Notes: a model not told the origin generated them from the letters alone. Positions 44,176 through 53,061 are shown, counted from the first letter of the stretch. The stretch: 64,000 nt of DNA from Streptomyces fildesensis (GCF_016107395.1 NZ_JAAIKO010000044.1:1-64000); one strand, 5' to 3'. Numbers and translations: made by a program.

Positions 44176-45660
44176 ATGGACACGAAGAACGCACTTCACC
44201 GGTACCGCTGGCTCGGGTACACCGCCGTCATCGCGGCGAGCGTCATGGACCTGCTGGACTCGACCGTCGCCAATGTCGCGGCGCCCGCGATCCGCACCGG
44301 ACTTGGCGGCTCGTACGCCGACCTCCAGTGGATCGCGGCGGGCTACACCCTCGCCATGGCGGTCGCGCTCCTCACCGGCGGACGGCTGGGCGACATGTAC
44401 GGCCGCAAGCGGGTCCTGCTGGCCGGGATCGCCGGGTTCACCGTCACCTCGATGATGTGCGCGGCGGCGCAGTCCCCGGAGATGCTGATCGTGGCGCGGA
44501 TCGCGCAGGGAGTGTGCGGCGCGGTGATGCTGCCGCAGGGCTTCGGGCTGACCCGGGACCTGTTCCCCGCCTCCGAGATGAAGAAGGCGTGGGGGATCTT
44601 CGGTCCGCTGATGGGGCTGTCCGCGGTGATGGGCCCGATCATCGCCGGCGTGCTGATCCACGCCGACCTGTTCGGTACCGGCTGGCGCATGATCTTCGGC
44701 ATCAACCTGCCGATCGGCGCGTTCGCGTTCGTGATGGGCTGGAAGTACCTGCCGGACGTGGCCCCGACCGCCCGCGGCGCGCGGCTGGACCTCCCCGGGG
44801 TGCTGCTCGCCGGAACCGGCGCCTTCCTGCTGGTCTTCCCGCTGGTGCAGGGCCGTGAACTGGGCTGGCCCACCTGGGTGCTGGTGATGCTCGTCGCCTC
44901 GCTGCCGGTCCTGGCCGTCTTCGCCCGCTACCAGGTGCTGCGCAAGCGCTCGGGCCGTACGCCGCTGGTGGAGCCCAGCGTCTTCACCAAGCGGGCCTAC
45001 GTCTCCGGGGTCGCGTTCGCCATCGCCTTCACCGCGTCCATGGGCGGCATGATCCTCACCCTCGGCATCTTCCTGCAGCTCGGCCTCGGTTACACGGCCC
45101 TGCACTCCAGCCTGACCACGGCGCCCTGGGCGCTGGGCGCGCTCTTCGGCTCCGCCTTCGGCGGCATCATGATGGCCCGCCTCGGCCGCCGGATCCTGCA
45201 CCTCGGCCTGCTCCTGATGGGCGGCGGACTGCTCGCCCTCCACGGCGTCTTCCAGTGGGCCGGCGCGGACATCACGGACTGGGACTTCGCCGCCCCGCTG
45301 CTGGTCGGCGGCGCCGGGATGGGCATGATCTTCGTGCCGCTCTTCGACATCATCCTCAACGGCGTCGACGGCCACGAGATCGGCTCCGCCTCGGGCACCC
45401 TGCAGGCGCTCCAGCAGCTCGGCATGACGCTCGGCTTCGCCGTCCTGGGCACCGTCTTCTTCAACATCCTCAGCGACGCCCGGCCCGGTCCCGCCGGCCA
45501 TATCGACGCCGCGCTGGACGCCGCGGGGACGACGGCGCTGTGCACGGTGGGACTGATCGCGCTGGCCTTCGTGCTCGGCTTCTTCCTCCCGAAGACGGTC
45601 CGCTCCGCGGAGGAAGCGGAAGCGGACGTCACGGCCGACCGGGAACTCGCCCTCGTCTGA
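44176..45660 (+). CDS. MFS drug transporter, DHA2 (EmrB/QacA) family
   Basis: The 494-residue protein has fourteen predicted helices, starting with DLLDSTVANVAAPAI (motif D1), motif A GRLGDMYGRKRVLL and motif C-like GPLMGLSAVMGPIIAGVL. DHA2 antiporters export drugs or natural products with protons. ATG 44176 has no strong ribosome site. A 23-bp hairpin terminates it. Confidence 0.9.
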   Translation: MDTKNALHRYRWLGYTAVIAASVMDLLDSTVANVAAPAIRTGLGGSYADLQWIAAGYTLAMAVALLTGGRLGDMYGRKRVLLAGIAGFTVTSMMCAAAQSPEMLIVARIAQGVCGAVMLPQGFGLTRDLFPASEMKKAWGIFGPLMGLSAVMGPIIAGVLIHADLFGTGWRMIFGINLPIGAFAFVMGWKYLPDVAPTARGARLDLPGVLLAGTGAFLLVFPLVQGRELGWPTWVLVMLVASLPVLAVFARYQVLRKRSGRTPLVEPSVFTKRAYVSGVAFAIAFTASMGGMILTLGIFLQLGLGYTALHSSLTTAPWALGALFGSAFGGIMMARLGRRILHLGLLLMGGGLLALHGVFQWAGADITDWDFAAPLLVGGAGMGMIFVPLFDIILNGVDGHEIGSASGTLQALQQLGMTLGFAVLGTVFFNILSDARPGPAGHIDAALDAAGTTALCTVGLIALAFVLGFFLPKTVRSAEEAEADVTADRELALV

Positions 45661-45690
45661 GAAGCGCCCTCGAACGCCGGACAGGCTGGT

Positions 45691-45742
45691 GTCCTCAAGC
45701 GCCGGACGGGCTGAATTTCCAGCCCGTCCGGCGCTTGAGGAC
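45691..45742. repeat. 23-bp perfect hairpin of the CTCAAGCGCCGGACGGGCTG family
   Basis: Arms 45691-45713 and 45720-45742 are exact complements around AATTTC. A partial half copy (CTCGAACGCCGGACAGGCTG, 45669-45688) precedes it, separated by two bases. Similar palindromes recur between Streptomyces genes (from memory). It separates the MFS gene from the convergent methyltransferase gene and probably terminates both. Confidence 0.75.
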
Positions 45743-45746
45743 GTTC

Positions 45747-46502
45747 TCAACCTGCCTTGCGCGCCAGGAAGAACATGCTCGGCCCGAACGACACCTTCGC
45801 CAGGGGCGACTGGAGGGCGCCCTCGGCGCGGGCCAGGGCCTGGTGGGGCACGAACTTCTTGAGCTTGCTGCTGCGCAGGTTGGAGACGGACAGCGTCCGC
45901 TCCACCGTCAGACCCGCCGCCGCGAGCTGCTCGGCGACCTTGCGCGGGTGGTGGTTGACGAAGGGGATCGAGTCCCGTTCGCGGTTCTCGGCGGAGCGGA
46001 TGTCGACCGGCTCGGTGGGGATGCGTTGTTGGCGGGCGGCGTAGCGGACCCGGTTGGCGGCGTGCGCGAGGTTGGCGCTCTCGATGACGGCGATGCCGCC
46101 CGGCCGCAGCAGCCGGGCGATCTCGGACAGGGCGGGCACCGGGTCGGGCAGATGGTGCATGACGCGGATCATCGTGACGAGATCCACGCTGGCCTCGTCC
46201 ATGCCGAGCCGGCCCGCGCTCATCAGCCGCATCGCGACGTTGGTCTCACCGGCGAGGAACTCCTCGGCGTCCGAAAGCTGCTTCCTGCTCGAGTCGACGA
46301 GCGTGACGTGATCGGCGAACTCCCGCAGTACGGGGACGAGACGGCCGTAGCCGCCGCCGACGTCGGCCGCGTGGCCGAACCGCCGGCCGTCCAGGAGCGA
46401 GCGGAGCGCTGCGACCTCGGCATCGTGCTCGTAGCTCCGGTCCTGCCAGTACGTGCGGTAGCTGTGTTCGTTCTCGTCGTACTGGTTCGTGCGCTCCGGC
46501 AT
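45747..46502 (-). CDS. Class I SAM-dependent methyltransferase
   Basis: The 251-residue protein has the SAM motif HAADVGGGYGRLVPVL (about 45-60), LVDSSRKQL, and a motif IV region MIRVMHHLPDP. It belongs to the Methyltransf_11 group; substrate unknown. ATG 46500-46502 is chosen because GGGAGGGG precedes it. The frame stays open 81 nt further, through a duplicated 39-nt unit that would add 27 residues in two similar 13-residue copies, so translation might also begin at 46583. Confidence 0.8.
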   Translation of the reverse strand: MPERTNQYDENEHSYRTYWQDRSYEHDAEVAALRSLLDGRRFGHAADVGGGYGRLVPVLREFADHVTLVDSSRKQLSDAEEFLAGETNVAMRLMSAGRLGMDEASVDLVTMIRVMHHLPDPVPALSEIARLLRPGGIAVIESANLAHAANRVRYAARQQRIPTEPVDIRSAENRERDSIPFVNHHPRKVAEQLAAAGLTVERTLSVSNLRSSKLKKFVPHQALARAEGALQSPLAKVSFGPSMFFLARKAG

Positions 46503-46515
46503 GAACGTCCCCTCC

Positions 46516-46583
46516 CATGTCACTGCGGACTTCCGCATGGACCGGGTTCCCCCCCATGTCGATGCGGTCTCTCGCATGGACAT
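46516..46583. repeat. 39-bp tandem direct repeat at methyltransferase start
   Basis: CATGTC-N2-TGCGG...CGCATGGAC occurs at 46516-46542 and 46555-46581, with a period of 39 nt (13 codons). Each unit is itself partly palindromic. In the methyltransferase frame it encodes two similar copies, SMRKSAVTWEGTF and SMRETASTWGGTR. It may be a duplicated operator or a duplicated translation-start region. Confidence 0.55.
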
Positions 46584-46585
46584 AT

Positions 46586-47416
46586 CTAGGAGGCCGGAAC
46601 GGTTCCCGTCGCGTCGTCATGGTGTTCGTCATTTTCCTCGTCGGGCACCGGATCCGGGTCGGCCGCCGGATCGGGGTCGGGTGCCGGGACGAGTTCGCGC
46701 ACCAGCAGTGCGGCGCCCGCGACGGCGCCCGGCATCGCGAAGACGGCGATGACCGGCACCAGGAACAGGAGGACCAGCGGCACGCCGAAGCCGAGCGCCA
46801 GCGGGAGCCGGCCGCGCAGCAGTCGCAGCCGGGTCCGCAGCGGGACGGAGCGGCGCCGCATGGCGACCGAGGTGAGCTCGGTGGTCAGGAAGAAGCCGGA
46901 GACGCAGATGCCCACGACGGGGACGACGGTCTGGCCGACCACCGGGATGAAGCCGCAGGCGAAGAGCAGCAGTCCGAAGGCCGCCACCCGCGCCAGCACG
47001 GACAGGCTGTCCCGTACCGAGGTGAGGATCTCGCGCCAGAGCGGGATGTCGGGCTTGGGCGGTGCGCCGCCCTCCATCTCCTCGACGCGTTCCGAGAGCG
47101 ACTCGTAGAACGGGTCGCCGATCAGCAGCGCCACGGCGGTGAAGGTCACCATCGCCAGCAGCAGGCCGCCGCTGAAGACGATGACGGTCAGCGTCCAGCG
47201 CAGCAGCGACCGGAAGGGGGTGTCCCAGCCGTCCGCGAACGGCGTCGCCCAGGACGACAGGTCGTCCGCCCAGAAGCCGAGGGCGACGAGCGCCGCGATG
47301 TAGAGGACCAGGGCGATCAGGCCGGGCAGCAGCCCGAATCCCCACCACCTCCGGTGCCGCGCCACCCAGCGCTGGCCTTCCAGGAAGTACTTCAGACCGG
47401 TCGTGAGATCACGCAT
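46586..47416 (-). CDS. EI24/CysZ-like integral membrane protein
   Basis: The 276-residue protein has about six hydrophobic segments, the EI24 signature LIGDPFYESLSERVE, and a polar Asp/Pro-rich C-terminal tail (DPDPAADPDP). EI24/CysZ relatives include sulfate permeases, but most actinobacterial members are uncharacterised. ATG 47416 with AGGGTGA upstream is preferred; GTG 47425 is possible. The methyltransferase gene follows on the same strand. Confidence 0.78.
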   Translation of the reverse strand: MRDLTTGLKYFLEGQRWVARHRRWWGFGLLPGLIALVLYIAALVALGFWADDLSSWATPFADGWDTPFRSLLRWTLTVIVFSGGLLLAMVTFTAVALLIGDPFYESLSERVEEMEGGAPPKPDIPLWREILTSVRDSLSVLARVAAFGLLLFACGFIPVVGQTVVPVVGICVSGFFLTTELTSVAMRRRSVPLRTRLRLLRGRLPLALGFGVPLVLLFLVPVIAVFAMPGAVAGAALLVRELVPAPDPDPAADPDPVPDEENDEHHDDATGTVPAS

Positions 47417-47436
47417 GGGCGTCACCCTAACGACCA

Positions 47437-47599
47437 GGGCCCGTCCGGCGGATCAGGGGCGGTCCAGGCGTCGTCCGGTGCGGTGGATCGCAAGGCGCCG
47501 GAATGCCCGCATACGCTTTCGTATGTGCGCGTTTTGGCAACGCCGCGAGCTGCCGTGCCAGGCGGCGAAGGGGCCGTTCATGATCCGCCGGCCAGGCCC
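47437..47599. mobile_element. MITE-like 163-bp element, copy 2
   Basis: It has the same length and order as the element at 15141-15303, starting GGGCCCGTCCGGCGGATCAG and ending GATCCGCCGGCCAGGCCC. The interior is strongly conserved (GATCGCAAGGCGCCGGAATG and CGCCGCGAGCTGCCGTGCCA shared), while the innermost right terminal repeat has diverged. No ORF is present. It lies between the EI24 start and the GH3 stop. Confidence 0.72.
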
Positions 47600-47715
47600 T
47601 GGGTCGGACGGCCCGGCCGGGGAGGGCCGGAAAGGGGCGGGGCGCGTCAGGGCGCCCCGCCCCGGTCATGGGGTTCCCGTCCGGTCCGGCCGGTCCGGCA
47701 CGGGCTTCGCGGGTG

Positions 47716-50202
47716 TTACGGAAGGTCGAGCGGGGCGCTCACCCGGAGGTCGGCGAGCGAGCGGCCGGCCTCGACCTCGTAGTGCCCGGGGACCAGCAGC
47801 CAGCCGCCGTCCGCCTCGTCCCACACCTCGGCGGCCCGGCGCGGCAGTTCGACGACGACCTCGGCGCTCTCCCCCGGTCCTGCCTGAACGGAGGCGAAGC
47901 CGGCCAGCCAGCGGGCCGGCCGCTCGACCGCGTCGGCGGCGGGGGCCAGATAGACCTGGACGACTTCCCGTCCGGGGCGCGAACCGGTGTTGCGGACGCG
48001 GACGGTGAGCGTGCCCAGCGCCTCGCCCTCGCCCTCGCCGCGCTCGAACTCCGCCGACTCGTAGGCCCAGTCGGTGTATCCGAGGCCGTGGCCGAAGGCG
48101 TACGCGGGGGTGGCGCCGGCCTTCTCCCAGGCGCGGTAGCCGATGAAGACGCCCTCGTCGTAGGAGAGCGTGCCGTCCTGCGGGGTGACCTGGGTGACGG
48201 GTACGTCCGCCAGGGCGACCGGCCAGGTCGTGGGCAGCCGGCCGCCCGGCTCCTCGGCGCCGAGCAGGACGTCGGCGAGCGCGGCGCCCGCCTCCTGGCC
48301 GGGGAACCAGCCGAGCAGCACCGCGGCGACGTCCTCGCGCCACGGCATCTCCACCGGGGAGCCGGAGTTGACGATGACGACGGTGCGCGGGTTCACCGCG
48401 GCGACGCGGGCGACGAGCTCGTCCTGGCGGCCGGGCAGCCGCAGATCGGTGCGGTCGAAGCCCTCGCTCTCGACGCGCTCGGTGGTCGCGACGACAACGA
48501 TCGCGGTATCGGCGGCGGCGGCCGCCGCGACGGCGTCCTCGATCAGCTGGTCGGGGTCGCGCTCCGGCTCTCCGTGCACGAAGGAGAAGCCGATCGCCTG
48601 GATCGGGGCGTCGGCGAACTTCGCGACGGTGTAGGTGAGGCTGACGTCGACGGTCTCGCCCTCGGTCAGTTCCACCGTGCCGCGCGGCACCGGGGATCCG
48701 AAGAACGCCTCGAACGGGTCGGCGTGGTCGGCGGACTGCTCGCCGTCGAAGAGCACGGTCCCGGCGACGACGAGCCGGAAGCCGCCGAGGCCGCGGGTGC
48801 CGAAGGCGTGCGCACCGCTCTCGCGGGGGGTGAAGGTGCCGGTGGCCTCGACGGTGGTGACCTCGTCGTAGCTGACGCCCTCCGGCATGTCGCCGAGCCA
48901 CTGCACCATGCCGTTGGGCATCCGCTCGGAGCCGAGCTCCCGGCCCTCGGCGTCGCGGGCGACGGCGCGCAGCGTGAAGCCCCTGTCGGCGACGGAGAGT
49001 TCGTCGCTGGGGTCGGCGCCGACCGCGTAGCTCAGCGCGAAGCCCTCGGGCAGCGCGGCGCGCAGGCCGTCGAGCGGGGAGACGATGTGGTCGGGGAAGA
49101 CCTGCGCGGAGCCGCCGCCGAGCACCCGGGCGTCGCGGGCCGCGGCGCCGATCAGGGCGATGCCGCGGACGGCCGAGGCGTCGACGGGCAGCGCGCGGCC
49201 GCCGCCGGCCACGGTCTCGTTGCGCACCAGGACGAAGGCGCGGCGGGCGATCTCGCGGGCCAGCGCCTCGCCGTCGATCCCGGCCGGCCGGTCCGCCTCG
49301 GCGACGGCGGCCGGGACACCGTCCAGGATGCCGACGCGGGCGGCGAGCCGCAGCACGTTGCGGACGGCCGCGTCGACCACCGGCTCCTCGACGCTCCCGC
49401 CCCGGACGGCGGCGGCCAGCGCCTCGCCGTAGACGGTGCGCGGGCCGGGCATGGCCACGTCCAGGCCGCCGTTGACGGCGCCGACGGTGTCGCGGGCGGC
49501 CATCCAGTCCGAGACGATGTAGCCGTCGAAGCCCCATTCGCCGCGCAGCACCACGTTCTGCAGGTAGTGGTGCTCGCTCATCGTGGTGCCGTTGACGCCG
49601 TTGTAGGCGCACATGATGCCCCACGGGTGGGCGTTCTTGACGATGGCCTCGAACGGCGCCAGGTACAGCTCGCGCAGCGCGCGGGTACCGACCACGTTGT
49701 CGACGGTGAAGCGCTCGGTCTCGGCGTCGTTGGCCACGAAGTGCTTGACGGTGGTGCCGACGCCGCCCGCCTGGACGCCCGCCACGTAGCCGGTGCCGAT
49801 CTCCCCGGTGAGGTACGGGTCCTCGGAGTACGCCTCGAAGTGCCGTCCGCCGAGCGGGGAGCGGTGCAGGTTCACCGTCGGCGCCAGCAGGACGTGCACG
49901 CCCTTGCGGCGGGCCTCCTGGGCGAGGAGGTTGCCGGCCCTGCGGGCCAGCTCCGGGTCCCAGGTCGCGGCGAGCGCGGTCGGGCTGGGGAGCGCGATCG
50001 ACGGGTCGTCGGCGGTCCAGCGCACCCCGCGCACCCCGATCGGGCCGTCGGACATCACCAGCGAACCGAGGCCGATCTCCGGCAGCGCGGGCAGCGTCCA
50101 CATGTCCTGGCCGGACAGCAGCCGTGCCTTCGCGTCCAGGTCCAGCTTGCCCAGCGCGGCCTCGACCGCGTCCTCGATGGCCGTGCGCCCGGTGTCCGTC
50201 AT
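47716..50202 (-). CDS. GH3 beta-glucosidase with PA14 and Fn3-like domains
   Basis: The 828-residue protein has the GH3 N-terminal barrel with KHFVAND (about 153-159) and the nucleophile in FDGYIVSDWMA (D232), a PA14 insertion (about 380-520), the GH3 C-terminal domain (from about 545, with NSGSPVEMPW) and a C-terminal Fn3-like domain (from about 735). No signal peptide, so cytoplasmic hydrolysis of imported beta-glucosides is likely. ATG 50200-50202 follows GGGAG. It is divergent from a TetR gene, across a candidate operator. Confidence 0.93.
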   Translation of the reverse strand: MTDTGRTAIEDAVEAALGKLDLDAKARLLSGQDMWTLPALPEIGLGSLVMSDGPIGVRGVRWTADDPSIALPSPTALAATWDPELARRAGNLLAQEARRKGVHVLLAPTVNLHRSPLGGRHFEAYSEDPYLTGEIGTGYVAGVQAGGVGTTVKHFVANDAETERFTVDNVVGTRALRELYLAPFEAIVKNAHPWGIMCAYNGVNGTTMSEHHYLQNVVLRGEWGFDGYIVSDWMAARDTVGAVNGGLDVAMPGPRTVYGEALAAAVRGGSVEEPVVDAAVRNVLRLAARVGILDGVPAAVAEADRPAGIDGEALAREIARRAFVLVRNETVAGGGRALPVDASAVRGIALIGAAARDARVLGGGSAQVFPDHIVSPLDGLRAALPEGFALSYAVGADPSDELSVADRGFTLRAVARDAEGRELGSERMPNGMVQWLGDMPEGVSYDEVTTVEATGTFTPRESGAHAFGTRGLGGFRLVVAGTVLFDGEQSADHADPFEAFFGSPVPRGTVELTEGETVDVSLTYTVAKFADAPIQAIGFSFVHGEPERDPDQLIEDAVAAAAAADTAIVVVATTERVESEGFDRTDLRLPGRQDELVARVAAVNPRTVVIVNSGSPVEMPWREDVAAVLLGWFPGQEAGAALADVLLGAEEPGGRLPTTWPVALADVPVTQVTPQDGTLSYDEGVFIGYRAWEKAGATPAYAFGHGLGYTDWAYESAEFERGEGEGEALGTLTVRVRNTGSRPGREVVQVYLAPAADAVERPARWLAGFASVQAGPGESAEVVVELPRRAAEVWDEADGGWLLVPGHYEVEAGRSLADLRVSAPLDLP

Positions 50203-50273
50203 CGTCTGCTCCCTCTGTCCCTCGGTGTCGTCCCGCGCCCATCCTCACCTCACCCACCTGTAGATCGGTAGGG

Positions 50274-50295
50274 TAAGTTACAGATACGTTACTTA
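50274..50295. promoter_or_regulatory. TetR-type operator between GH3 and tetR
   Basis: TAAGTTAC and GTTACTTA are inverted copies with one mismatch around AGATAC. The dyad lies in the 146-nt divergent region, 71 nt from the GH3 start and 53 nt from the TetR start. Confidence 0.6.
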
Positions 50296-50348
50296 AATCT
50301 TTCACCGATCAGGTTCGATTAGGCTCACGGCCGAACGAAGGGGGCACG

Positions 50349-50921
50349 GTGTCCAGAACGACCGGAGACCGGCGGGCGGAGATCATCCAGGCCGCGGTGG
50401 AAGTGATCGCCGAACGCGGCTACCGGGGGGCCTCCCTCGGCGCGGTGGCCGAGCGGGTGGGACTGACCCAGCAGGGGCTGCTGCACTACTTCCCGACGAA
50501 GGAGGCGCTCCTGGTCGCGGTGCTGGCGGCGCGCGACCAGTGGGACGTGGCCTCCACGGCGCTGCACGGCACGACGTGGCCGCTGGAGATGCTGACGTCC
50601 CTGGTCGAGTACAACGCGACCCGGCCCGGCATCGTGCAGACCTTCACGGTCCTCGCGGGCGACAGCGTCACCGAGGACCATCCGGCCCGCCCCTACTTCG
50701 AGGAGCGCTACCGCTGGGTGCGCGAGGGCGCGGCCGACATGCTGCGCGCGGAGTTCGGCGACCGGCTGCCGGGCGGCCTCACCCCGGGGCGGGCGGCTCC
50801 GCTGCTCGTCGCCGTCATGGACGGCCTGCAGGTGCAGTGGCTGCTGGATCCGGAGGCGGTGGACATGGCGGCGGCGTTCCGCGACTTCGTCGCCCTGCTG
50901 GGCGGTACCGGAAACACGTAA
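50349..50921 (+). CDS. TetR/AcrR-family regulator
   Basis: The 190-residue protein has the N-terminal TetR helix-turn-helix (RRAEIIQAAVEVIAERGYRG, VAERVGLTQQGLLHYFPTKEALL, about 8-52) and a helical ligand domain. GTG 50349 follows GAAGGGG. It probably represses the divergent beta-glucosidase, with a sugar or glucoside as inducer; that is inferred from position and the shared dyad. Confidence 0.9.
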   Translation: MSRTTGDRRAEIIQAAVEVIAERGYRGASLGAVAERVGLTQQGLLHYFPTKEALLVAVLAARDQWDVASTALHGTTWPLEMLTSLVEYNATRPGIVQTFTVLAGDSVTEDHPARPYFEERYRWVREGAADMLRAEFGDRLPGGLTPGRAAPLLVAVMDGLQVQWLLDPEAVDMAAAFRDFVALLGGTGNT

Positions 50922-50948
50922 GGGCCGCACCCCTGGGGGTGCGGCCCT
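50921..50948. terminator. 12-bp hairpin between tetR and ohr
   Basis: AGGGCCGCACCC (50921-50932) and its exact complement (50937-50948) enclose CTGG, between convergent genes. Confidence 0.8.
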
Positions 50949-50973
50949 CACCCGGCCGATGGCCGAGCGGTGA

Positions 50974-51402
50974 TCAGACGACGGTCAGCACCACGTCGAC
51001 GTTGCCGCGCGTCGCGTTGGAGTACGGGCACACCTGGTGCGCCTTCTCCACGAGCGACTGGGCGGTGGCCGCGTCCACGTTCGGGATCGACACCGCGAGC
51101 TCGACCTTGAGGCCGAAGCCGCCGGCCGGGGTCTTGCCGAGGCCGACCTTGGCGGTTACCCGGGAGCCGGATATGTCCGCCTTCTCCTGGCGGGCCACCA
51201 CACCGAGGGCACCCTGGAAGCAGGCGCTGTAACCGGCGGCGAAGAGCTGCTCCGGGTTGGTGCCGGCACCGTTGCCGCCCAGTTCCTTCGGCGGGTTGAC
51301 GACGACGTCGAGCTTGCCGTCGTCGGTGGCGACCCGGCCGTCACGGCCGTTCTCGGCCGTGGCGACGGCGGTGTACAGGACGTCTACGGACTGGATGGTC
51401 AT
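50974..51402 (-). CDS. Organic hydroperoxide resistance protein (Ohr/OsmC)
   Basis: The 142-residue protein has the two active cysteines in YSACFQGAL and HQVCPYSNATRGNV and the catalytic Arg region of the Ohr subgroup. It reduces organic hydroperoxides using lipoyl or thiol reductants in the cytoplasm. ATG 51400-51402 has AGGAGGGG upstream. It is downstream of the NADP oxidoreductase gene, with an 80-nt gap, so the two may be co-transcribed. Confidence 0.92.
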   Translation of the reverse strand: MTIQSVDVLYTAVATAENGRDGRVATDDGKLDVVVNPPKELGGNGAGTNPEQLFAAGYSACFQGALGVVARQEKADISGSRVTAKVGLGKTPAGGFGLKVELAVSIPNVDAATAQSLVEKAHQVCPYSNATRGNVDVVLTVV

Positions 51403-51482
51403 GAAAAGAACCCCTCCTGGTTGGTGCACTCACGTGCATCGCCGCGACTCGCGCCCACGATCGCAACAATTTGTTGAAGAGC

Positions 51483-52514
51483 TTACTCCGGCAGGGTGAC
51501 GATCATCTTGCCGGTGTTGTCGCCCCGCAGTACGCCGAGGAAAGCTTCGAAGTTGTTCTCGATGCCCTCGACGACCGTCTCGCGGTAGTGCAGCTTGCCG
51601 TCCCGGATCCAGCCGCCGACCTCCTGCACGAACTGCCCCTGCAGCGCCGCGTGGTCGCCCACGAGCATGCCCTGCAGCCGCAGCCGCTTGCCGATGATCT
51701 GCGCCAGGTTGCGCGGCCCGCCCGAGGCCTCGGTGTCGTTGTACTGGGCGATGGCGCCGCACAGCACGGCACGGCCGCGCAGGTTGAACGAGCTGATCGC
51801 GGCTTCCAGGTGCTCGCCGCCGACGTTGTCGAAGTAGACGTCGATCCCGTCGGGGGCGGCCTTCTTCAGCTGCTCGGCCACCGGGCCGTTCTTGTAGTTG
51901 AAAGCGGCGTCGAAGCCGTACTCCTCGACGAGGAGCTTGACCTTCTCGTCCGAGCCGGCGCTGCCGATCACCCGGGAGGCGCCCTTGAGCTTCGCGATCT
52001 GGCCCACCTGGCTGCCGACCGCACCGGCCGCGCCCGAGACGAAGACCACGTCGCCCTCGGTGAACGAGGCGACCTCCAGCAGTCCCGCGTACGCGGTCAG
52101 GCCCGGCATGCCGAGCGCGCCGAGGTAGGCGCTGAGCGGCGCCGCTGCCGGGTCGACCTGCACGGCGTGCGCCGCGTCGAGGACCGCGTACTCGCGCCAG
52201 CCGAGCCAGTGCAGCACGTGGTCGCCGACCGCGAACCCGTCGGCGTTGGAAGCGGTGACACGGCCGACCGCGCCGCCCGCCATCGGCTCGTTCAGGGCGT
52301 ACGGCGGCGAGTACGACTTCACGTCGTTCATCCGGCCGCGCATGTACGGGTCCACCGACAGGTGCAGGTTGCGGACGACGATCTGGCCGGGGCCCGGCTC
52401 CGCCGTCTCGACCTCGCGCAGGGCGACGTCATCAGTGGTCGGCCACCCGTGGGGGCGGGCTACCAGGTGCCATTCACGGCTCTTCGGCATGAGGGGGATG
52501 CCTCCGTCCGCCAT
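51483..52514 (-). CDS. NADP-dependent MDR oxidoreductase (CurA/leukotriene-reductase type)
   Basis: The 343-residue medium-chain reductase lacks zinc ligands and has SVDPYMRGRMND, the nucleotide motif VSGAAGAVGSQVGQIAKL (about 150-167) and VYFDNVGGEHLEAAI, typical of prostaglandin/curcumin reductases that reduce alpha,beta-unsaturated carbonyls. It is divergent from a MarR gene across a 89-nt operator-rich gap, implying induction by reactive electrophiles. Confidence 0.92.
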   Translation of the reverse strand: MADGGIPLMPKSREWHLVARPHGWPTTDDVALREVETAEPGPGQIVVRNLHLSVDPYMRGRMNDVKSYSPPYALNEPMAGGAVGRVTASNADGFAVGDHVLHWLGWREYAVLDAAHAVQVDPAAAPLSAYLGALGMPGLTAYAGLLEVASFTEGDVVFVSGAAGAVGSQVGQIAKLKGASRVIGSAGSDEKVKLLVEEYGFDAAFNYKNGPVAEQLKKAAPDGIDVYFDNVGGEHLEAAISSFNLRGRAVLCGAIAQYNDTEASGGPRNLAQIIGKRLRLQGMLVGDHAALQGQFVQEVGGWIRDGKLHYRETVVEGIENNFEAFLGVLRGDNTGKMIVTLPE

Positions 52515-52533
52515 AGCTTGACTATGGCAAAGA

Positions 52534-52580
52534 TTGATTTCCTCAAATAACGATGGACCTTGATGTTTGAGGTTGTCAAG
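52534..52580. promoter_or_regulatory. Inverted repeats in MarR/oxidoreductase intergenic region
   Basis: TTGA-N5-TCAA (52534-52546), CTTGA-N12-TCAAG (52559-52580) and CCTCAAA/TTTGAGG arms (52541-52547 and 52566-52572) are all present in an AT-rich 89-nt gap. TTGA/TCAA dyads are the usual MarR half-sites, so the MarR protein probably represses both genes here. Confidence 0.5.
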
Positions 52581-52603
52581 TAACCGGGGGTACGCTGTGG
52601 CAC

Positions 52604-53032
52604 ATGTCCCCCACGCCTCAACGTACCGACCCCCTGACCCTCGAAGTGGTCGACCTGATCGCCACGGTCGTGGCGCGCTACCACGAGGAGTACGAGGAGG
52701 CCGCCGCGAACCACCAGCTCACCGGTGCGCAGGCCCGCGTCCTGGCGCTCCTGTCCCGTGAGCCGCTGCCCATGCGGCACATCGCCCAGCAGCTGAAGTG
52801 CGAGCCGTCCAACATCACCGGGATCGTCGACCGGCTGGAGGCGCGCGGGCTCGCCGAGCGCCGGCCCGACCCGGCCGACCGCCGCATCAAGCTGGCCGCC
52901 GCCACCGACGAGGGCCATGAGACGGCGGCCCGGCTGCGCGGCGCGCTGCACTTCGCCCGGGCGCCGCTCGCCGGGCTGTCCGAGGCGGAGCGCACCTCAC
53001 TGCGCGATCTGCTCAAGCGCATGCTGACCTGA
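52604..53032 (+). CDS. MarR-family transcriptional regulator
   Basis: The 142-residue protein has the MarR winged helix-turn-helix (LTGAQARVLALLSREPLPMRHIAQQLKCEPSNITGIVDRLEARGLAERRP; split here by a Cys at about residue 66 in the recognition region) and DPADRRIKLAAATDEG in the wing. The Cys may sense redox or electrophiles, although the OhrR-type N-terminal Cys is absent. ATG 52604 is the start. Confidence 0.9.
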   Translation: MSPTPQRTDPLTLEVVDLIATVVARYHEEYEEAAANHQLTGAQARVLALLSREPLPMRHIAQQLKCEPSNITGIVDRLEARGLAERRPDPADRRIKLAAATDEGHETAARLRGALHFARAPLAGLSEAERTSLRDLLKRMLT

Positions 53033-53061
53033 CCTGACGGCCGGCCCGCGGGACCGAACCG

